In this document: in pieces, positions 1 through 8,627 of the stretch
Numbering within the stretch: position 1 is the stretch's first letter
How the letters are laid out: every line of letters begins with the position of its first letter
The notes under the pieces: model-generated
The model's input: the letters and a program-made list of their open reading frames with translations, nothing else
The model's database searches: none
Told to the model about the DNA's origin: nothing
Origin: Limnohabitans_A sp048020265
Lineage (GTDB): Bacteria; Pseudomonadota; Gammaproteobacteria; Burkholderiales; Burkholderiaceae_C
Assembly: GCF_048020265.1 (NCBI RefSeq)
Contig: NZ_CP171843.1
Span: 248,001 to 312,000, forward strand
Length of the DNA: 64,000 bases
Direction: 5' to 3'
Position numbers and translations under genes: made by a program

Positions 1-855
1 GCCGCCGTGCCGGTGGGCATGGCGTTTGAGCCGCTCATGACCCTGTACCTGACGGACAACCTGGCCCCGGCCGAGATTGCCCGCGCCAGGGCCGCAGGCG
101 TGGTGGCTTGCAAGCTCTACCCGGCAGGGGCCACCACCAACAGCGATGCGGGCGTGACCGACCTGCGCAAAATCTACCCCGTGCTTGAGGCCATGCAGCG
201 CGAAGGCGTGCTGCTGCTGGTGCATGGCGAAGTCACCTCGTCCGACATCGACCTGTTCGACCGCGAAGCCGTGTTCATCGAGCAGCAACTGATCCCGCTG
301 CGCCGCGACTTCCCGGGCCTCAAGATCGTGATGGAACACATCACCACGAAAGAAGCCGCGCAGTACGTGGCCTCGGGCGATGCGAATTTGGGCGCGACCA
401 TCACCGCGCACCACCTGCTGTACAACCGCAACGCCATCTTCACCGGCGGCATTCGCCCCCACTATTACTGCTTGCCCGTGCTCAAGCGCGAAACGCACCG
501 CCTGGCGCTGCTCCAGGCGGCTACCAGTGGTAACCACCGGTTCTTTCTGGGCACCGACAGTGCCCCGCACCCCGCGCACCTGAAAGAGCATGCCAGTGGT
601 TGCGCGGGTTGCTACACCGCGCACGCCGCTATCGAGATGTACGCCGAAGCTTTTGAGCAAGCGGGCGCACTGGACAAGCTCGAAGGCTTTGCCAGTTTCT
701 TTGGTGCCGACTTTTATGGCCTGCCGCGCAACAGTGGCACCGTCACCTTGCGCCGTGAAAGCTGGACGCCTGCCGAAAGCTTTGCCTTTGGCGAGGCCGA
801 GCTCAAACCTCTGCGCTCCGGAGAAAGCCTGCCTTGGCGTCTGCTAGCGGGCTGA
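1..855 (+). CDS. pyrC: Dihydroorotase (PyrC), 5' end cut by window
   Basis: Zinc enzyme of de novo pyrimidine synthesis that cyclises carbamoyl-aspartate to dihydroorotate in the cytosol. The reading frame is open from base 1, so the N-terminal part with the first HxH metal site lies outside the window. What remains matches class II PyrC closely: FEPLMTLYLTD, the KLYPAGATTNS segment whose lysine is normally carbamylated, LLVHGEVT, MEHITTKEAA, HHLLYNRN, GIRPHYYCLP and the catalytic LGTDSAPH. The end NSGTV...GESLPWR is a normal PyrC tail, so the C-terminus is complete. The downstream DUF3025 gene follows directly or overlaps it. Identification is secure; only the missing start limits it. Confidence 0.95.
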   Translation, partial: AAVPVGMAFEPLMTLYLTDNLAPAEIARARAAGVVACKLYPAGATTNSDAGVTDLRKIYPVLEAMQREGVLLLVHGEVTSSDIDLFDREAVFIEQQLIPLRRDFPGLKIVMEHITTKEAAQYVASGDANLGATITAHHLLYNRNAIFTGGIRPHYYCLPVLKRETHRLALLQAATSGNHRFFLGTDSAPHPAHLKEHASGCAGCYTAHAAIEMYAEAFEQAGALDKLEGFASFFGADFYGLPRNSGTVTLRRESWTPAESFAFGEAELKPLRSGESLPWRLLAG

Positions 856-902
856 GCCCCAACCGGGCCGGGCACCGCTGCGATCAGGCCTCCAGCCTGA
901 GC

Positions 903-1679
903 GTGCCCGACATCGATTGGGACACGCCCTGGCTGGCCGACTGGCGGGCGTTGGGTGAGCCCATCGCACGGCAAGTGGCGGCAGGCATGCCCCAGCCCGA
1001 GGCCTTGAACGCGGCGTGCCGTGCCCCGGTGCGCTTTGTGTCGCAAGCCGACTTGCCGGAAGGCCAGGCTTACGAAGATTTCATTTTTGCCACCGGCCAA
1101 GTGCCTACACGCGAGGGCTTGCACGATTTCTTCAACGCCCTGTGCTGGATGCACTTCCCGCTGGCCAAAAAGCGCCTGAACCAGTTGCAAGCCCAGGAAA
1201 TCGCCCGCGCGGGCGTAGGGCAGGTGCGCGGCCCGGTGCGCGATGCCGCCACGGTGTTCGATGAAAACGCCTTGCTGATCCAGCCTTCCGATGCGTTGTG
1301 GGCCGCGTTGACCGAGCACCGCTGGCGCGATGCCCTGGTGGTTTTGCGCAGCGAGTGGGCGCACACACGGCTTTGGACCTTTGGTCACGCCGCGCTTGAA
1401 AAAGCCGTCCGGCCCTACAAGTCGATCACCGTGCACCTGTGGCGCGTGCCGCAAGACGTGGCGGCGGCGGACATCGATGCCTGGTTGGCACAAGACCTCA
1501 CGCCTGAAAAATTGGCCCGTAAACCTTTCAGCCCCTTGCCGCTGCTGGGTGTGCCGGGCTGGTGGCTCGCCAATGAAGACCCGGCGTTTTATGCCGATGC
1601 CAGCGTGTTCCGACCCCGCAGGCGACAGCGTCTGGCTGAAAAACCGTACGCCAATGCGGAAATCACGCCAGCGGCTTGA
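903..1679 (+). CDS. DUF3025 family protein
   Basis: Uncharacterised protein of about 258 residues that resembles the DUF3025 family of beta- and gammaproteobacteria. Features seen are IDWDTPWLADWRALGEPIA near the N-terminus, the YEDFIFATGQVPTREGLHDF block, FFNALCWMHFPLAKKRLN, and a C-terminal PLPLLGVPGWWLANEDPAFY. No signal peptide or membrane segment. I chose the GTG at 903 because family similarity begins there; a TTG at 834 in the same frame, with GGAG upstream, would add 23 residues and overlap pyrC by 22 bases. It is read with pyrC. The biochemical role is unknown. Confidence 0.8.
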   Translation: MPDIDWDTPWLADWRALGEPIARQVAAGMPQPEALNAACRAPVRFVSQADLPEGQAYEDFIFATGQVPTREGLHDFFNALCWMHFPLAKKRLNQLQAQEIARAGVGQVRGPVRDAATVFDENALLIQPSDALWAALTEHRWRDALVVLRSEWAHTRLWTFGHAALEKAVRPYKSITVHLWRVPQDVAAADIDAWLAQDLTPEKLARKPFSPLPLLGVPGWWLANEDPAFYADASVFRPRRRQRLAEKPYANAEITPAA

Positions 1680-1703
1680 TTTTGCAGTCCGACCCCCTAA
1701 TAT
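1675..1703 (+). promoter_or_regulatory. Candidate heat-shock (sigma-32-like) promoter of htpX
   Basis: CTTGATT at 1675-1681, then 12 bases, then CCCCTAAT at 1694-1701. This resembles the sigma-32 pattern (CTTGAA and CCCCATnT), and the same bases also read as a vegetative TTGATT-N16-TAATAT. Its place 45 bases before htpX, a gene heat-induced in other bacteria, supports the call. Not demonstrated. Confidence 0.4.
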
Positions 1704-1747
1704 TCGACCCAACGTGCCCGCGTCTTCGGGTGTAAGCGAAACCTGTC

Positions 1748-2623
1748 ATGAAACGTATTTTCTTGTTTGTCTTGACCAACTTGGCCGTGGTGGTCGTGCT
1801 GGGCATCGTCGCCAATTTGTTGGGCGTCAACCGATTCCTGACGGCCAATGGTCTGAATCTGGGCGCCTTGCTCGGTTTTGCGTTGATCATGGGCTTTGGC
1901 GGTGCCATCATTTCCTTGTTGATCAGCAAGCCCATGGCCAAGTGGACATCGGGCGTGAGGGTGATCAACCAACCGGCCAACGCTGACGAAGCCTGGATTG
2001 TGGACACCGTGCGCAAGTTCGCTGACAAATCCGGCATTGGCATGCCTGAAGTGGGCATCTTTGAAGGTGACCCCAACGCCTTTGCGACGGGCGCTTTCCG
2101 CGACTCGGCCCTGGTGGCCGTGTCCACCGGTTTGCTGCAGAACATGACGCACGAAGAGATCGAGGCCGTCATCGGCCATGAAGTGGCGCACATTGCCAAT
2201 GGCGACATGGTCACCATGACCCTGATCCAGGGCGTCATGAACACCTTTGTGGTGTTCATCTCCCGCGTGGTGGGTTATGCGGTGGACAGCTTCTTGCGTA
2301 AGGGCGACAGCGAAAATTCCGGCCCCGGCATTGGCTATTACGTGACCACCATCGTGATGGACATCATCTTGGGCTTTGCCGCCGCCATGGTCGTGGCTTG
2401 GTTCAGTCGCCAGCGCGAGTTCCGCGCCGACGCCGGTGCGGCCAAGCTGATGGGCCGCAAGCAGCCCATGATCAACGCCTTGGCCCGCCTGGGCGGTGTG
2501 CACACGGCCGAGTTGCCCAAGAGCATGGCCGCCATGGGCATTGCGGGTGGTATTGGCCAGCTGTTCAGTACCCACCCGCCGATTGAGCAGCGCATTGCTG
2601 CCTTGCAAAACAGCGCGGGGTAA
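1748..2623 (+). CDS. htpX: Membrane zinc metalloprotease HtpX
   Basis: M48-family inner-membrane protease that degrades damaged membrane proteins together with FtsH. The 291-residue protein has two N-terminal hydrophobic helices (about 5-25 and 38-60), the HEVAH zinc motif at residues 144-148 inside a strongly conserved NMTHEEIEAVIGHEVAHIANGD-like region, two more helices, and the third zinc ligand in the REFRAD segment after the fourth helix. The GNDPNAFATG-type segment (here GDPNAFATGAFRDSALVAVS) is diagnostic. Length is normal for the family. It is probably a single transcription unit with the candidate heat-shock promoter just upstream. The next gene, a DMT transporter, is unrelated in function and starts about 125 bases later. 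Confidence 0.96.
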   Translation: MKRIFLFVLTNLAVVVVLGIVANLLGVNRFLTANGLNLGALLGFALIMGFGGAIISLLISKPMAKWTSGVRVINQPANADEAWIVDTVRKFADKSGIGMPEVGIFEGDPNAFATGAFRDSALVAVSTGLLQNMTHEEIEAVIGHEVAHIANGDMVTMTLIQGVMNTFVVFISRVVGYAVDSFLRKGDSENSGPGIGYYVTTIVMDIILGFAAAMVVAWFSRQREFRADAGAAKLMGRKQPMINALARLGGVHTAELPKSMAAMGIAGGIGQLFSTHPPIEQRIAALQNSAG

Positions 2624-2747
2624 TGCTTGTCGCTTTGGCCTGGGGCGAGCCGCTGGTCGCGAGTGTGGGCGTAACCGAGGTGACCTGACCGCTCGTTCCC
2701 TCGCCTTAAGATGGTGGCGTGACTCATTTACGCCTTGGTGTTTGCGC

Positions 2748-3698
2748 ATGAAACCGCGCAAAACCTTTTTCTCTCCCCCGCGCCAATGGTTGCTTGCACA
2801 CCATCGCAGTCGGCGCTCTTTTGCGGGCTGGCCTGTGGCGGTGCGGGGCATGGTCTGGATGGTTTTGGGTGGGATGCTGTTTTCGCTGCTCAACACCATC
2901 GCCCGCGAACTGACCTTGCACCTGGACGTTTACCAGTCCCAGTTCCTGCGCTATCTTTTTGGCTTGATTTTCATCCTGCCCTGGGTCTGGCGCGACGGCT
3001 GGCGGGCCTACATGCCGGTCAACATGGTGGGGCAATTCTGGCGTGGTGGGGTGCATACCTTGGGTCTGATCCTGTGGTTCACCGCCTTGCCCAAAATTCC
3101 GCTGGCCGACATGACCGCCATTGGTTTCACCGGGCCGATTTTCATCATGATCGGTGCGGCCTGGTTTTTGGGCGAGCCCATGCGCAAAGACCGCTGGATC
3201 GCCGCCATCATTGGTTTTGCGGGCGTTCTGGTGGTGGTCTTGCCCAAAATGTCGGGCGAGGGCGGCTGGTTCAATCTGGTCATGCTGGCTTCGTCCCCCG
3301 TGTTCGCGGCATCCTTCCTCATCACCAAAGCGCTGACCCGTTACGAAAAACCCGGCGTCATCGTGCTGTGGCAAGCCCTGACGGTGTCGGTGCTCAGCCT
3401 GCCCATGGCCTTGCCGCATTGGCAAATGCCCACGCCCATGCAGTGGCTGGGTTTTGCCGCCACGGGCGTGCTGGGCACCCTGGCCCACTATTGCCTGACG
3501 CGGGCCTTTGCCTTGGCCGACATTTCAGCCACCCAATCGCTGCGCTTTCTGGACCTGGTTTGGGCGTCCTTGTTGGGCTGGCTGGTTTTTGGCGATGTGC
3601 CCAGTCAATCGACTTGGTTGGGTGCGTTTGTGATTTTGTGGGCGACCGTCTGGATTGCCCGCAGAGAAGGACGGAGAAAGCTGGTCGTGCCCGATTGA
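2748..3698 (+). CDS. DMT-superfamily (EamA) transporter
   Basis: Inner-membrane transporter of about 316 residues with ten predicted hydrophobic helices arranged as two EamA repeats; the second begins near VLVVVLPKMSGEGG and FNLVMLASSPVFAASF. Family signs are the GGMLFSLLNTIARELT opening helix, FTALPKIPLADMTAIGFTGPIF, the WFLGEP turn, and the C-terminal AFALADISATQSLRFLDLVWASLLGWLVFGD stretch. The ATG at 2748 (MKPRKTFF) is chosen because earlier in-frame starts would run back into htpX. The N-terminus is basic and has no cleaved signal. Substrate unknown: relatives export amino acids or other small metabolites. It stands alone between htpX and an ABC unit. Confidence 0.88.
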   Translation: MKPRKTFFSPPRQWLLAHHRSRRSFAGWPVAVRGMVWMVLGGMLFSLLNTIARELTLHLDVYQSQFLRYLFGLIFILPWVWRDGWRAYMPVNMVGQFWRGGVHTLGLILWFTALPKIPLADMTAIGFTGPIFIMIGAAWFLGEPMRKDRWIAAIIGFAGVLVVVLPKMSGEGGWFNLVMLASSPVFAASFLITKALTRYEKPGVIVLWQALTVSVLSLPMALPHWQMPTPMQWLGFAATGVLGTLAHYCLTRAFALADISATQSLRFLDLVWASLLGWLVFGDVPSQSTWLGAFVILWATVWIARREGRRKLVVPD

Positions 3699-3734
3699 CG
3701 GGGTATATTGCCGCGTCAACTCAGGGAGAGCTTC

Positions 3735-4424
3735 GTGATCGACATCGAGCCCTTGCGCTTCGCTTGGACCCGGGCGGGCGCTGACACATTGGCTTTGGGC
3801 CGCTTGCATGTGCCACCTGGCCAAACCGTTTTCTTGCATGGCCCCAGCGGCTGCGGCAAAAGCACTTTGCTGGGCCTGTTGGCGGGTGTGCTGTTGCCGC
3901 AATCTGGCCGTGTGCGCCTGCTGGGGCAGGACTGGGCGGCTTTGACGCTAGCGCAACGCGACGCCTTTCGGGCGGACCATGTGGGCCTGATCTTTCAGCA
4001 GTTCAATTTACTGCCTTACTTGAGCGTGCTGGATAACGTGACCCTGCCTTGCCGCTTTTCGCTCCTGCGGCGCTCGCGTTGCCAAGCGGGTGGCGGAGCC
4101 GAAGCGGTGGCCCAAAACTGGCTTCAGCGCATGGGTTTGCCCGAGGGCTTGTGGACGCGCCGCGCCGATGCCTTGTCGGTGGGTCAGCAGCAGCGCGTGG
4201 CCGCGGCTCGCGCCCTGATCGGGCAACCCGAATTGATCCTCGCCGACGAGCCGACTTCGGCGCTGGATGCGGCCTTGCGCCAGGACTTCATGGATTTGTT
4301 GCTGCACGCCTCGCGTGATGCGGGCAGCACCCTGGTGTGCGTGAGCCACGACGAGCAGCAGGCGCCGCGCTTTGATGTGCAGTGGTCCTTGCCCGACCTG
4401 CAGCAAGCCGAGGTACCCGCATGA
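3735..4424 (+). CDS. ABC transporter ATP-binding protein, LolD/MacB type
   Basis: Cytosolic ATPase of 229 residues that would energise the FtsX-type permease encoded next. Walker A is GPSGCGKST at about 36-44, the Q-loop is in LIFQQFNLLPYLSVLDNV, the signature is LSVGQQQRVAAARAL, Walker B is LILADEP, and the switch histidine is in VCVSHDE. The GTG at 3735 is preferred over a TTG at 3708 because AGGGAGAG lies 6 bases upstream. Its stop overlaps the next start by 4 bases, so the two are translationally coupled. ATPases of this class drive lipoprotein release or periplasm-facing export rather than classical uptake. Gene order ATPase, permease, DUF3299 recalls the zinc-starvation-induced PA4064-PA4066 genes of Pseudomonas aeruginosa; that link is from memory. 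Confidence 0.9.
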   Translation: MIDIEPLRFAWTRAGADTLALGRLHVPPGQTVFLHGPSGCGKSTLLGLLAGVLLPQSGRVRLLGQDWAALTLAQRDAFRADHVGLIFQQFNLLPYLSVLDNVTLPCRFSLLRRSRCQAGGGAEAVAQNWLQRMGLPEGLWTRRADALSVGQQQRVAAARALIGQPELILADEPTSALDAALRQDFMDLLLHASRDAGSTLVCVSHDEQQAPRFDVQWSLPDLQQAEVPA

Positions 4425-5710
4425 ACAGCTTGTTTGGCATCGCGCGGCGCAGCGCCTGGAACCGGCGCAGCACGCTGGTGTGGGTGGTCGTGTCGCTGGC
4501 GCTGGCCACCGCCTTGCTGTGGACGCTGGAGCGTTTGCGCCACGATATTCGCCACAGTTTTTCGCAGTCGGTCAGCGGGGTCGACCTGATTGTGGGCGCC
4601 CGCAGCAGCCCGGTACAGCTGATGCTGTTTTCGGTGTTCCACATCGGCAGCGTGCCGCAAAGCATGTCCATGGACAGCGTGCAACAGCTGTCGCAGCACC
4701 GTTCGGTGTCCTGGGTCGTGCCCTTGAGTCTGGGCGATTCGCACCGGGGTTTTCCGGTGTTGGGCACCACGCCCGCTTACTTTCAGCACTTTGCCTATGG
4801 CGACAAGCAGCCGCTGGCTATGCAGCAAGGGGCGGTGTTTGCGGGCAACCTGGATGGTTTGTACGAAGCAGTGATCGGTGCCGAGGTGGCGCACAAAATG
4901 GGCTATGGCCTGGGCCAAAGCATCACGCTGGGCCATGGGATGCATGACCATGACCACGAAGGGGCAGGCACCGACGAACACGCCGACAAGCCTTTCAAGG
5001 TCGTTGGCATTCTGGCCCCCACGGGCACCCCGGTCGACCGCACAGTGCATGTAAGCCTGCAGGCCCTGCAAGCCTTGCATCTGGACTGGGTGGTCGGCAC
5101 CCCCATGCCGGGTGGGCAGATCCCGGCCGACCGGGCACGCAAATTCAACCTGGAGCCCGAAGAAGTCACGGCCGCCCTGGTGGGTTTGAAAAGCCGGGCG
5201 GCGGTGTTCAATGTGCAGCGCTTTGTCAACCAGTACGAGGCCGAGGCCTTGATGGGCGTCATGCCCGGCGTGGCGCTGGGTGAGCTGTGGTCGGTGCTGG
5301 GTGTGGGCGAAAACGCTTTGCTGGCCGTTTCGGCCCTGGTCGCTTTGGTGAGCGTGGTTTCATTGATGGCGGTGGTACTTGCGGGCTTGAATGAGCGCCG
5401 CCGTGAACTGGCGGTGCTGCGGGCTGTGGGTGCCGGGCCGCGCCATGTGCTGGGCCTGCTCACGCTTGAAGGCGTGTGGGTCACCTGCGCCGGAGTCGTG
5501 TTGGGCGTGCTGCTGGCCCAGGCGGGCATGGCGCTGGCCATGCCCTGGCTGCAGCAGTCGCTGGGCATCCGTTTGCAAATGGCCGCGCCTTTGCCGACAC
5601 AATTGGCTTTGGCGGGCGCGGTGTTACTGGCTGGCTTACTGGCCAGTTTGGGACCAGCTTGGCGGGCTTACCGCTTGTCCTTGGCCGACGGCTTGTCGCC
5701 GCGTGTGTGA
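4421..5710 (+). CDS. FtsX/MacB-type ABC permease with His-rich loop
   Basis: Inner-membrane permease of 429 residues: one N-terminal helix (about 18-36), a large periplasmic domain, then three helices near the C-terminus beginning at ALLAVSALVALVSVVSLMAV. This is the four-helix MacB/LolE fold, and the ELAVLRAVGAGPRHVLGLLTLEG segment is the usual FtsX coupling region. Unusually, the periplasmic domain carries a loop with H and D alternating (GHGMHDHDHEGAGTDEH, about 171-187), which looks able to bind zinc or another divalent metal. The start overlaps the ATPase stop as ATGA. Together with the ATPase and the DUF3299 protein it forms one operon, plausibly linked to metal homeostasis; the substrate is not known. 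Confidence 0.88.
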   Translation: MNSLFGIARRSAWNRRSTLVWVVVSLALATALLWTLERLRHDIRHSFSQSVSGVDLIVGARSSPVQLMLFSVFHIGSVPQSMSMDSVQQLSQHRSVSWVVPLSLGDSHRGFPVLGTTPAYFQHFAYGDKQPLAMQQGAVFAGNLDGLYEAVIGAEVAHKMGYGLGQSITLGHGMHDHDHEGAGTDEHADKPFKVVGILAPTGTPVDRTVHVSLQALQALHLDWVVGTPMPGGQIPADRARKFNLEPEEVTAALVGLKSRAAVFNVQRFVNQYEAEALMGVMPGVALGELWSVLGVGENALLAVSALVALVSVVSLMAVVLAGLNERRRELAVLRAVGAGPRHVLGLLTLEGVWVTCAGVVLGVLLAQAGMALAMPWLQQSLGIRLQMAAPLPTQLALAGAVLLAGLLASLGPAWRAYRLSLADGLSPRV

Positions 5711-5726
5711 ATAAAAAGGATCAGGG

Positions 5727-6350
5727 ATGAACCGCAACACCATGATGAAGGTCGGGCTGTGTGTTTGGGTGCTTTGGCTCACGGGCCAAGCCGTGGCGCA
5801 AAGCGTGCGTGACACGGTGCGCGAGACCGTGCCGCAGGTCCAACCGGCTTTGTCTGGCGAGGCCCCACCGCCCGGTGCCAGTGTGCCCGGCCCCACACGC
5901 ACCATTGGCTGGGAACAGCTGATCCCGGCGGGTTGGGACCCGTACAAAGACCTCAAAGCGCTGAACCTTGATGGCCTGAAAGACAACGACCCCAAGGCCG
6001 AAGAGGCCTTAAAGAAGATGCGCAAGATGTGGGACAACGCGCCCATCAACCCGCTGATCCTGGGACAGAGTGTGCGTTTGCCGGGTTACATGGTGCCGCT
6101 GGAGGATTTACCCGAAGGCACCAAGGAATTTTTGCTGGTGCCCTACTTTGGCGCTTGCGTGCATTCCCCGCCGCCGCCCGCCAACCAGATCGTGCATGTG
6201 GTCCTGGACAAACCCACCAAGCGCTTTCGACTGATGGACACCTTGTGGGTCACCGGCCCCTTGAGCGCCACCAAAACCGACTCGCACATGGGCGTGTCCA
6301 GCTACCGCATCGACGCCAAGCAGGTGAGCCCGTTTGTGGAGAAAAAGTGA
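5727..6350 (+). CDS. DUF3299 periplasmic protein
   Basis: Secreted protein of 207 residues with a signal peptide ending near TGQAVAQ (about residue 25). The mature part holds a variable Pro-rich stretch (about 30-55), then the DUF3299 core: LGQSVRLPGYMVPLEDLPEG, FLLVPYFGACVHSPPPPANQ with its conserved cysteine and histidine, and the GVSSYRIDA ending. The small Cys/His motif suggests metal or ligand binding, but no activity is established for the family. It starts 16 bases after the permease stop, so it is probably the third gene of the ABC operon and a periplasmic partner of that transporter. Nothing gene-like is seen in the 118 bases that follow. Confidence 0.85.
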   Translation: MNRNTMMKVGLCVWVLWLTGQAVAQSVRDTVRETVPQVQPALSGEAPPPGASVPGPTRTIGWEQLIPAGWDPYKDLKALNLDGLKDNDPKAEEALKKMRKMWDNAPINPLILGQSVRLPGYMVPLEDLPEGTKEFLLVPYFGACVHSPPPPANQIVHVVLDKPTKRFRLMDTLWVTGPLSATKTDSHMGVSSYRIDAKQVSPFVEKK

Positions 6351-6468
6351 GTGGGGGTCTTGCGGGCATTCGGGTCTTGTGGGAGGCAGATCCTGCGGCC
6401 GAATGCTTGCCGTTGCAGAAAGCTTGCAATAGCAGCAGCGCTTTCCCAAGAAGATGACTTTTCGCCCC

Positions 6469-7368
6469 TCAATCCGAGTTCGAAATCCCTAAAGCCACAT
6501 GCCCCGATGGCACATGCCGCGCAGCCGATTCGATGTGACCGGTTTGGTCGTCAAAGAAAAAGTCCGGCTCAAACTCCCGCAAAAACTCGCCCTTGGGCAA
6601 GCCGCCCAGAAACATGGCTTCGTCCACCTCGATGTTCCAGTCCATCAGCGTGCGAATGGCGCGTTCATGCGCCGGGGCGCTGCGGGCGGTGACGAGCGCC
6701 GTGCGAATCCGCATGGCGGGTGTGCCTTCTTGTTGCAGGCGGTGCAAGGCCGCCAACAGGGGCTTGAACGGGCCAGCCAACAAAGGCTGGGCGGCCTTGT
6801 CGCTTTCGTGCTTTTGAAACGCTGACAGGCCTTCGGCCTGAAACACCCGCTCGGCCTCATCAGAGAACAGCACCGCATCGCCGTCAAAAGCGATGCGCAC
6901 CTCGTGTGGGTGTGCTTCAGATGCCAGCGCCGAATGCGGGTACACCTGCGCGGCCGGCACCCCTGCACCCAGGGCAGCGCGCACATCGGACAAATGCGTG
7001 GACAAAAACAGGTTGGCGTTCAGCGGCTTGAGGTAACGCCACGGCGGCTGCCCCCGGGTGAAGCTGCCACGCTGGATGGGCAAACCGTAGTGCTGCGCCG
7101 AGCGGAACACCCGCATGCCCGAGACCGGGTCGTTGCGCGAGAGGATGACCACCTCCACACGCTGCGCATCGGCATCGTTGAAGGCCAGCAGCTTGCGCAC
7201 CAGAGAAAACGCCACGCCCGGTTTGGCGGGCGCTTCCAGCCGATCAAGCTGCAGCTTCATGTATGCCCGGTCGTCGCCCTGCTCGAAGACTTGGTTCTCT
7301 TCTTCGAAGTCGAACAGGGCGCGTGAGGAGATCGCGACGACGAGTTGGCCTTCAAGGGATGCGGGCAT
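6469..7368 (-). CDS. Cytosolic 5'-nucleotidase family protein
   Basis: Protein of 299 residues resembling the bacterial 5'-nucleotidase family (Pfam 5-nucleotidase, related to eukaryotic cytosolic type I enzymes), which dephosphorylate nucleoside monophosphates. Recognisable parts are LVVAISSRALFDFEEEN, VVILSRNDPVSGMRVFRSAQHYG, AFDGDAVLFSDEAERVFQ with paired acidic residues, TALVTARSAPAHERAIRTLMDW, FLGGLPKGEFL and the terminal FFFDDQ. A perfect AAGGAGG ribosome site sits just before the ATG at 7368. It starts 15 bases after gspF on the same strand, so it may be co-transcribed as the last gene of the secretion operon, though no functional link is expected. Confidence 0.82.
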   Translation of the reverse strand: MPASLEGQLVVAISSRALFDFEEENQVFEQGDDRAYMKLQLDRLEAPAKPGVAFSLVRKLLAFNDADAQRVEVVILSRNDPVSGMRVFRSAQHYGLPIQRGSFTRGQPPWRYLKPLNANLFLSTHLSDVRAALGAGVPAAQVYPHSALASEAHPHEVRIAFDGDAVLFSDEAERVFQAEGLSAFQKHESDKAAQPLLAGPFKPLLAALHRLQQEGTPAMRIRTALVTARSAPAHERAIRTLMDWNIEVDEAMFLGGLPKGEFLREFEPDFFFDDQTGHIESAARHVPSGHVALGISNSD

Positions 7369-7383
7369 GCAGCCTCCTTGGGT

Positions 7384-8622
7384 TCATTTCACCCATTGGT
7401 TCAATTCCATGATTGGCATCAGCACCGCCAGAACGATCAGCATGACCATGCCGCCCATGCCCACGATCAGCAAGGGCTCCAGCACAGTGGCCAAGGCCAT
7501 GGCGCGGCGCTGTACTTCAGAAGACAGTTGCGTGGCTGCGCGTTGCAGCATCACAGGCAACTGGCCGGTTTGTTCGCCCAACCTCGCAAACATGGACAAC
7601 AGACCTGGAAAGCGTGCGTTTTGCGCCAATGCCGTGCCCAAAGGTGCCCCTTCGCGCACGCGCACCAAGGCTTCGAGGGCGTCCTCACGCAAAGCTTGGT
7701 TGGACAGTGTGTCGGCCGCCGCTTGGAGGGCTTTGAGGATGGGCACACCTGCGGCCGTGAGCATTGCCAGCGTGGAGGCAAAGCGGGCGCTGTTGTAGCC
7801 ACGGGCCAGCCGACCGATCAGGGGCAGGCGCAGCCAAGCGGCGTCAAACTTCAAGCGAAACGCGGTTTGTTTCAAGGCCAGGCGAAAGCCGAGTGCGCCT
7901 CCTGCAGCTGCCAGCAGCAACAGCCAACCCCAAGTGCGCACAAAGTCGCTGATGCCCAACATGGCCACAGTCAGCAGGGGCAGTTGGCGCTTCGTGCCTG
8001 CAAACACACCTGCCACTTGGGGCACCACCGAGGTCACCAGAAAAATCACAATGGCCAGCGCCACCAAGCTCACGATGGCCGGGTACAGCGAGGCCGACAG
8101 CAATTTGGAGCGCAAGACTTGCTGGTCTTCCAGGTCATTGGCCAGTTGGTTGAGTACATCGCCCAGGTGGCCGCTTTCCTCACCGGCCGAGATCACCGCA
8201 CGGTCGATCGCAGGGAATTCAGCCGGATGCATGCCCAGTGCACGGCCCAGGCTGCTGCCCGAGTTGACTTCGGCCCGAATCGCCGCCATCAGCTGGCGCT
8301 GCTTGTCGTGTTCCGACTCATCGGCCAAGGCAGACAGTGCCCGCTCAATTGGCAAGCCGCTGCTCACAAGCCCTGCCAATTGCCGGGTCCAAATGGCGCG
8401 TTGGCTGGTGCTGAAGGCGCGGTTGTTGCCGATGCTCCTCTGCCACCAAGGCAGGCCTGAGGCGTTGTTGTCAGACGCCCCGGCAGCGATGACCTCCACC
8501 GACAAAGGCACCAGAGACTGTGCACGCAGTTGTGTGCGGGCTGATTTCAGGCTGTCGGCTTCGATGATGCCTTTGCGCGTGGCACCGTCGGCTTGCAGGG
8601 CTTCAAAGCGGTAAGCGGGCAT
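7384..8622 (-). CDS. gspF: Type II secretion inner-membrane platform protein GspF
   Basis: Polytopic platform protein of 412 residues that couples the GspE ATPase to pseudopilus assembly. The N-terminus MPAYRFEALQADGATRKGII is typical of GspF. Two repeats of the T2SF domain are visible (about 70-195 and 275-400), each opening with a conserved helix such as WTRQLAGLVSSGLPIERAL and FASTLAMLTAAGVPILKAL. Three hydrophobic helices (near 170-190, 220-240 and 380-400) give the expected topology. Length matches the family. It lies 5 bases after gspE and is the last secretion gene of the operon. Confidence 0.95.
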   Translation of the reverse strand: MPAYRFEALQADGATRKGIIEADSLKSARTQLRAQSLVPLSVEVIAAGASDNNASGLPWWQRSIGNNRAFSTSQRAIWTRQLAGLVSSGLPIERALSALADESEHDKQRQLMAAIRAEVNSGSSLGRALGMHPAEFPAIDRAVISAGEESGHLGDVLNQLANDLEDQQVLRSKLLSASLYPAIVSLVALAIVIFLVTSVVPQVAGVFAGTKRQLPLLTVAMLGISDFVRTWGWLLLLAAAGGALGFRLALKQTAFRLKFDAAWLRLPLIGRLARGYNSARFASTLAMLTAAGVPILKALQAAADTLSNQALREDALEALVRVREGAPLGTALAQNARFPGLLSMFARLGEQTGQLPVMLQRAATQLSSEVQRRAMALATVLEPLLIVGMGGMVMLIVLAVLMPIMELNQWVK

Positions 8623-8627
8623 GCTGC

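Noticed and set aside
834..902. TTG start for the DUF3025 gene overlapping pyrC
   Set aside because: A GGAG lies upstream, but the extra 23 residues do not look like the family; kept only as an alternative.
1697..2899. Long open frame on the minus strand opposite htpX (400 codons)
   Set aside because: It is antisense to a certain gene, rich in His, Gln and Arg as GC-rich shadows are, and has no recognisable motif.
3699..3734. Zur-type operator before the ABC unit
   Set aside because: The AT-rich GGGTATATTGCC looks tempting but has no proper dyad.
6366..6406. GCATTCG...CGAATGC inverted repeat after the DUF3299 gene
   Set aside because: Arms are 27 bases apart and there is no T run, so neither terminator nor operator is supported.
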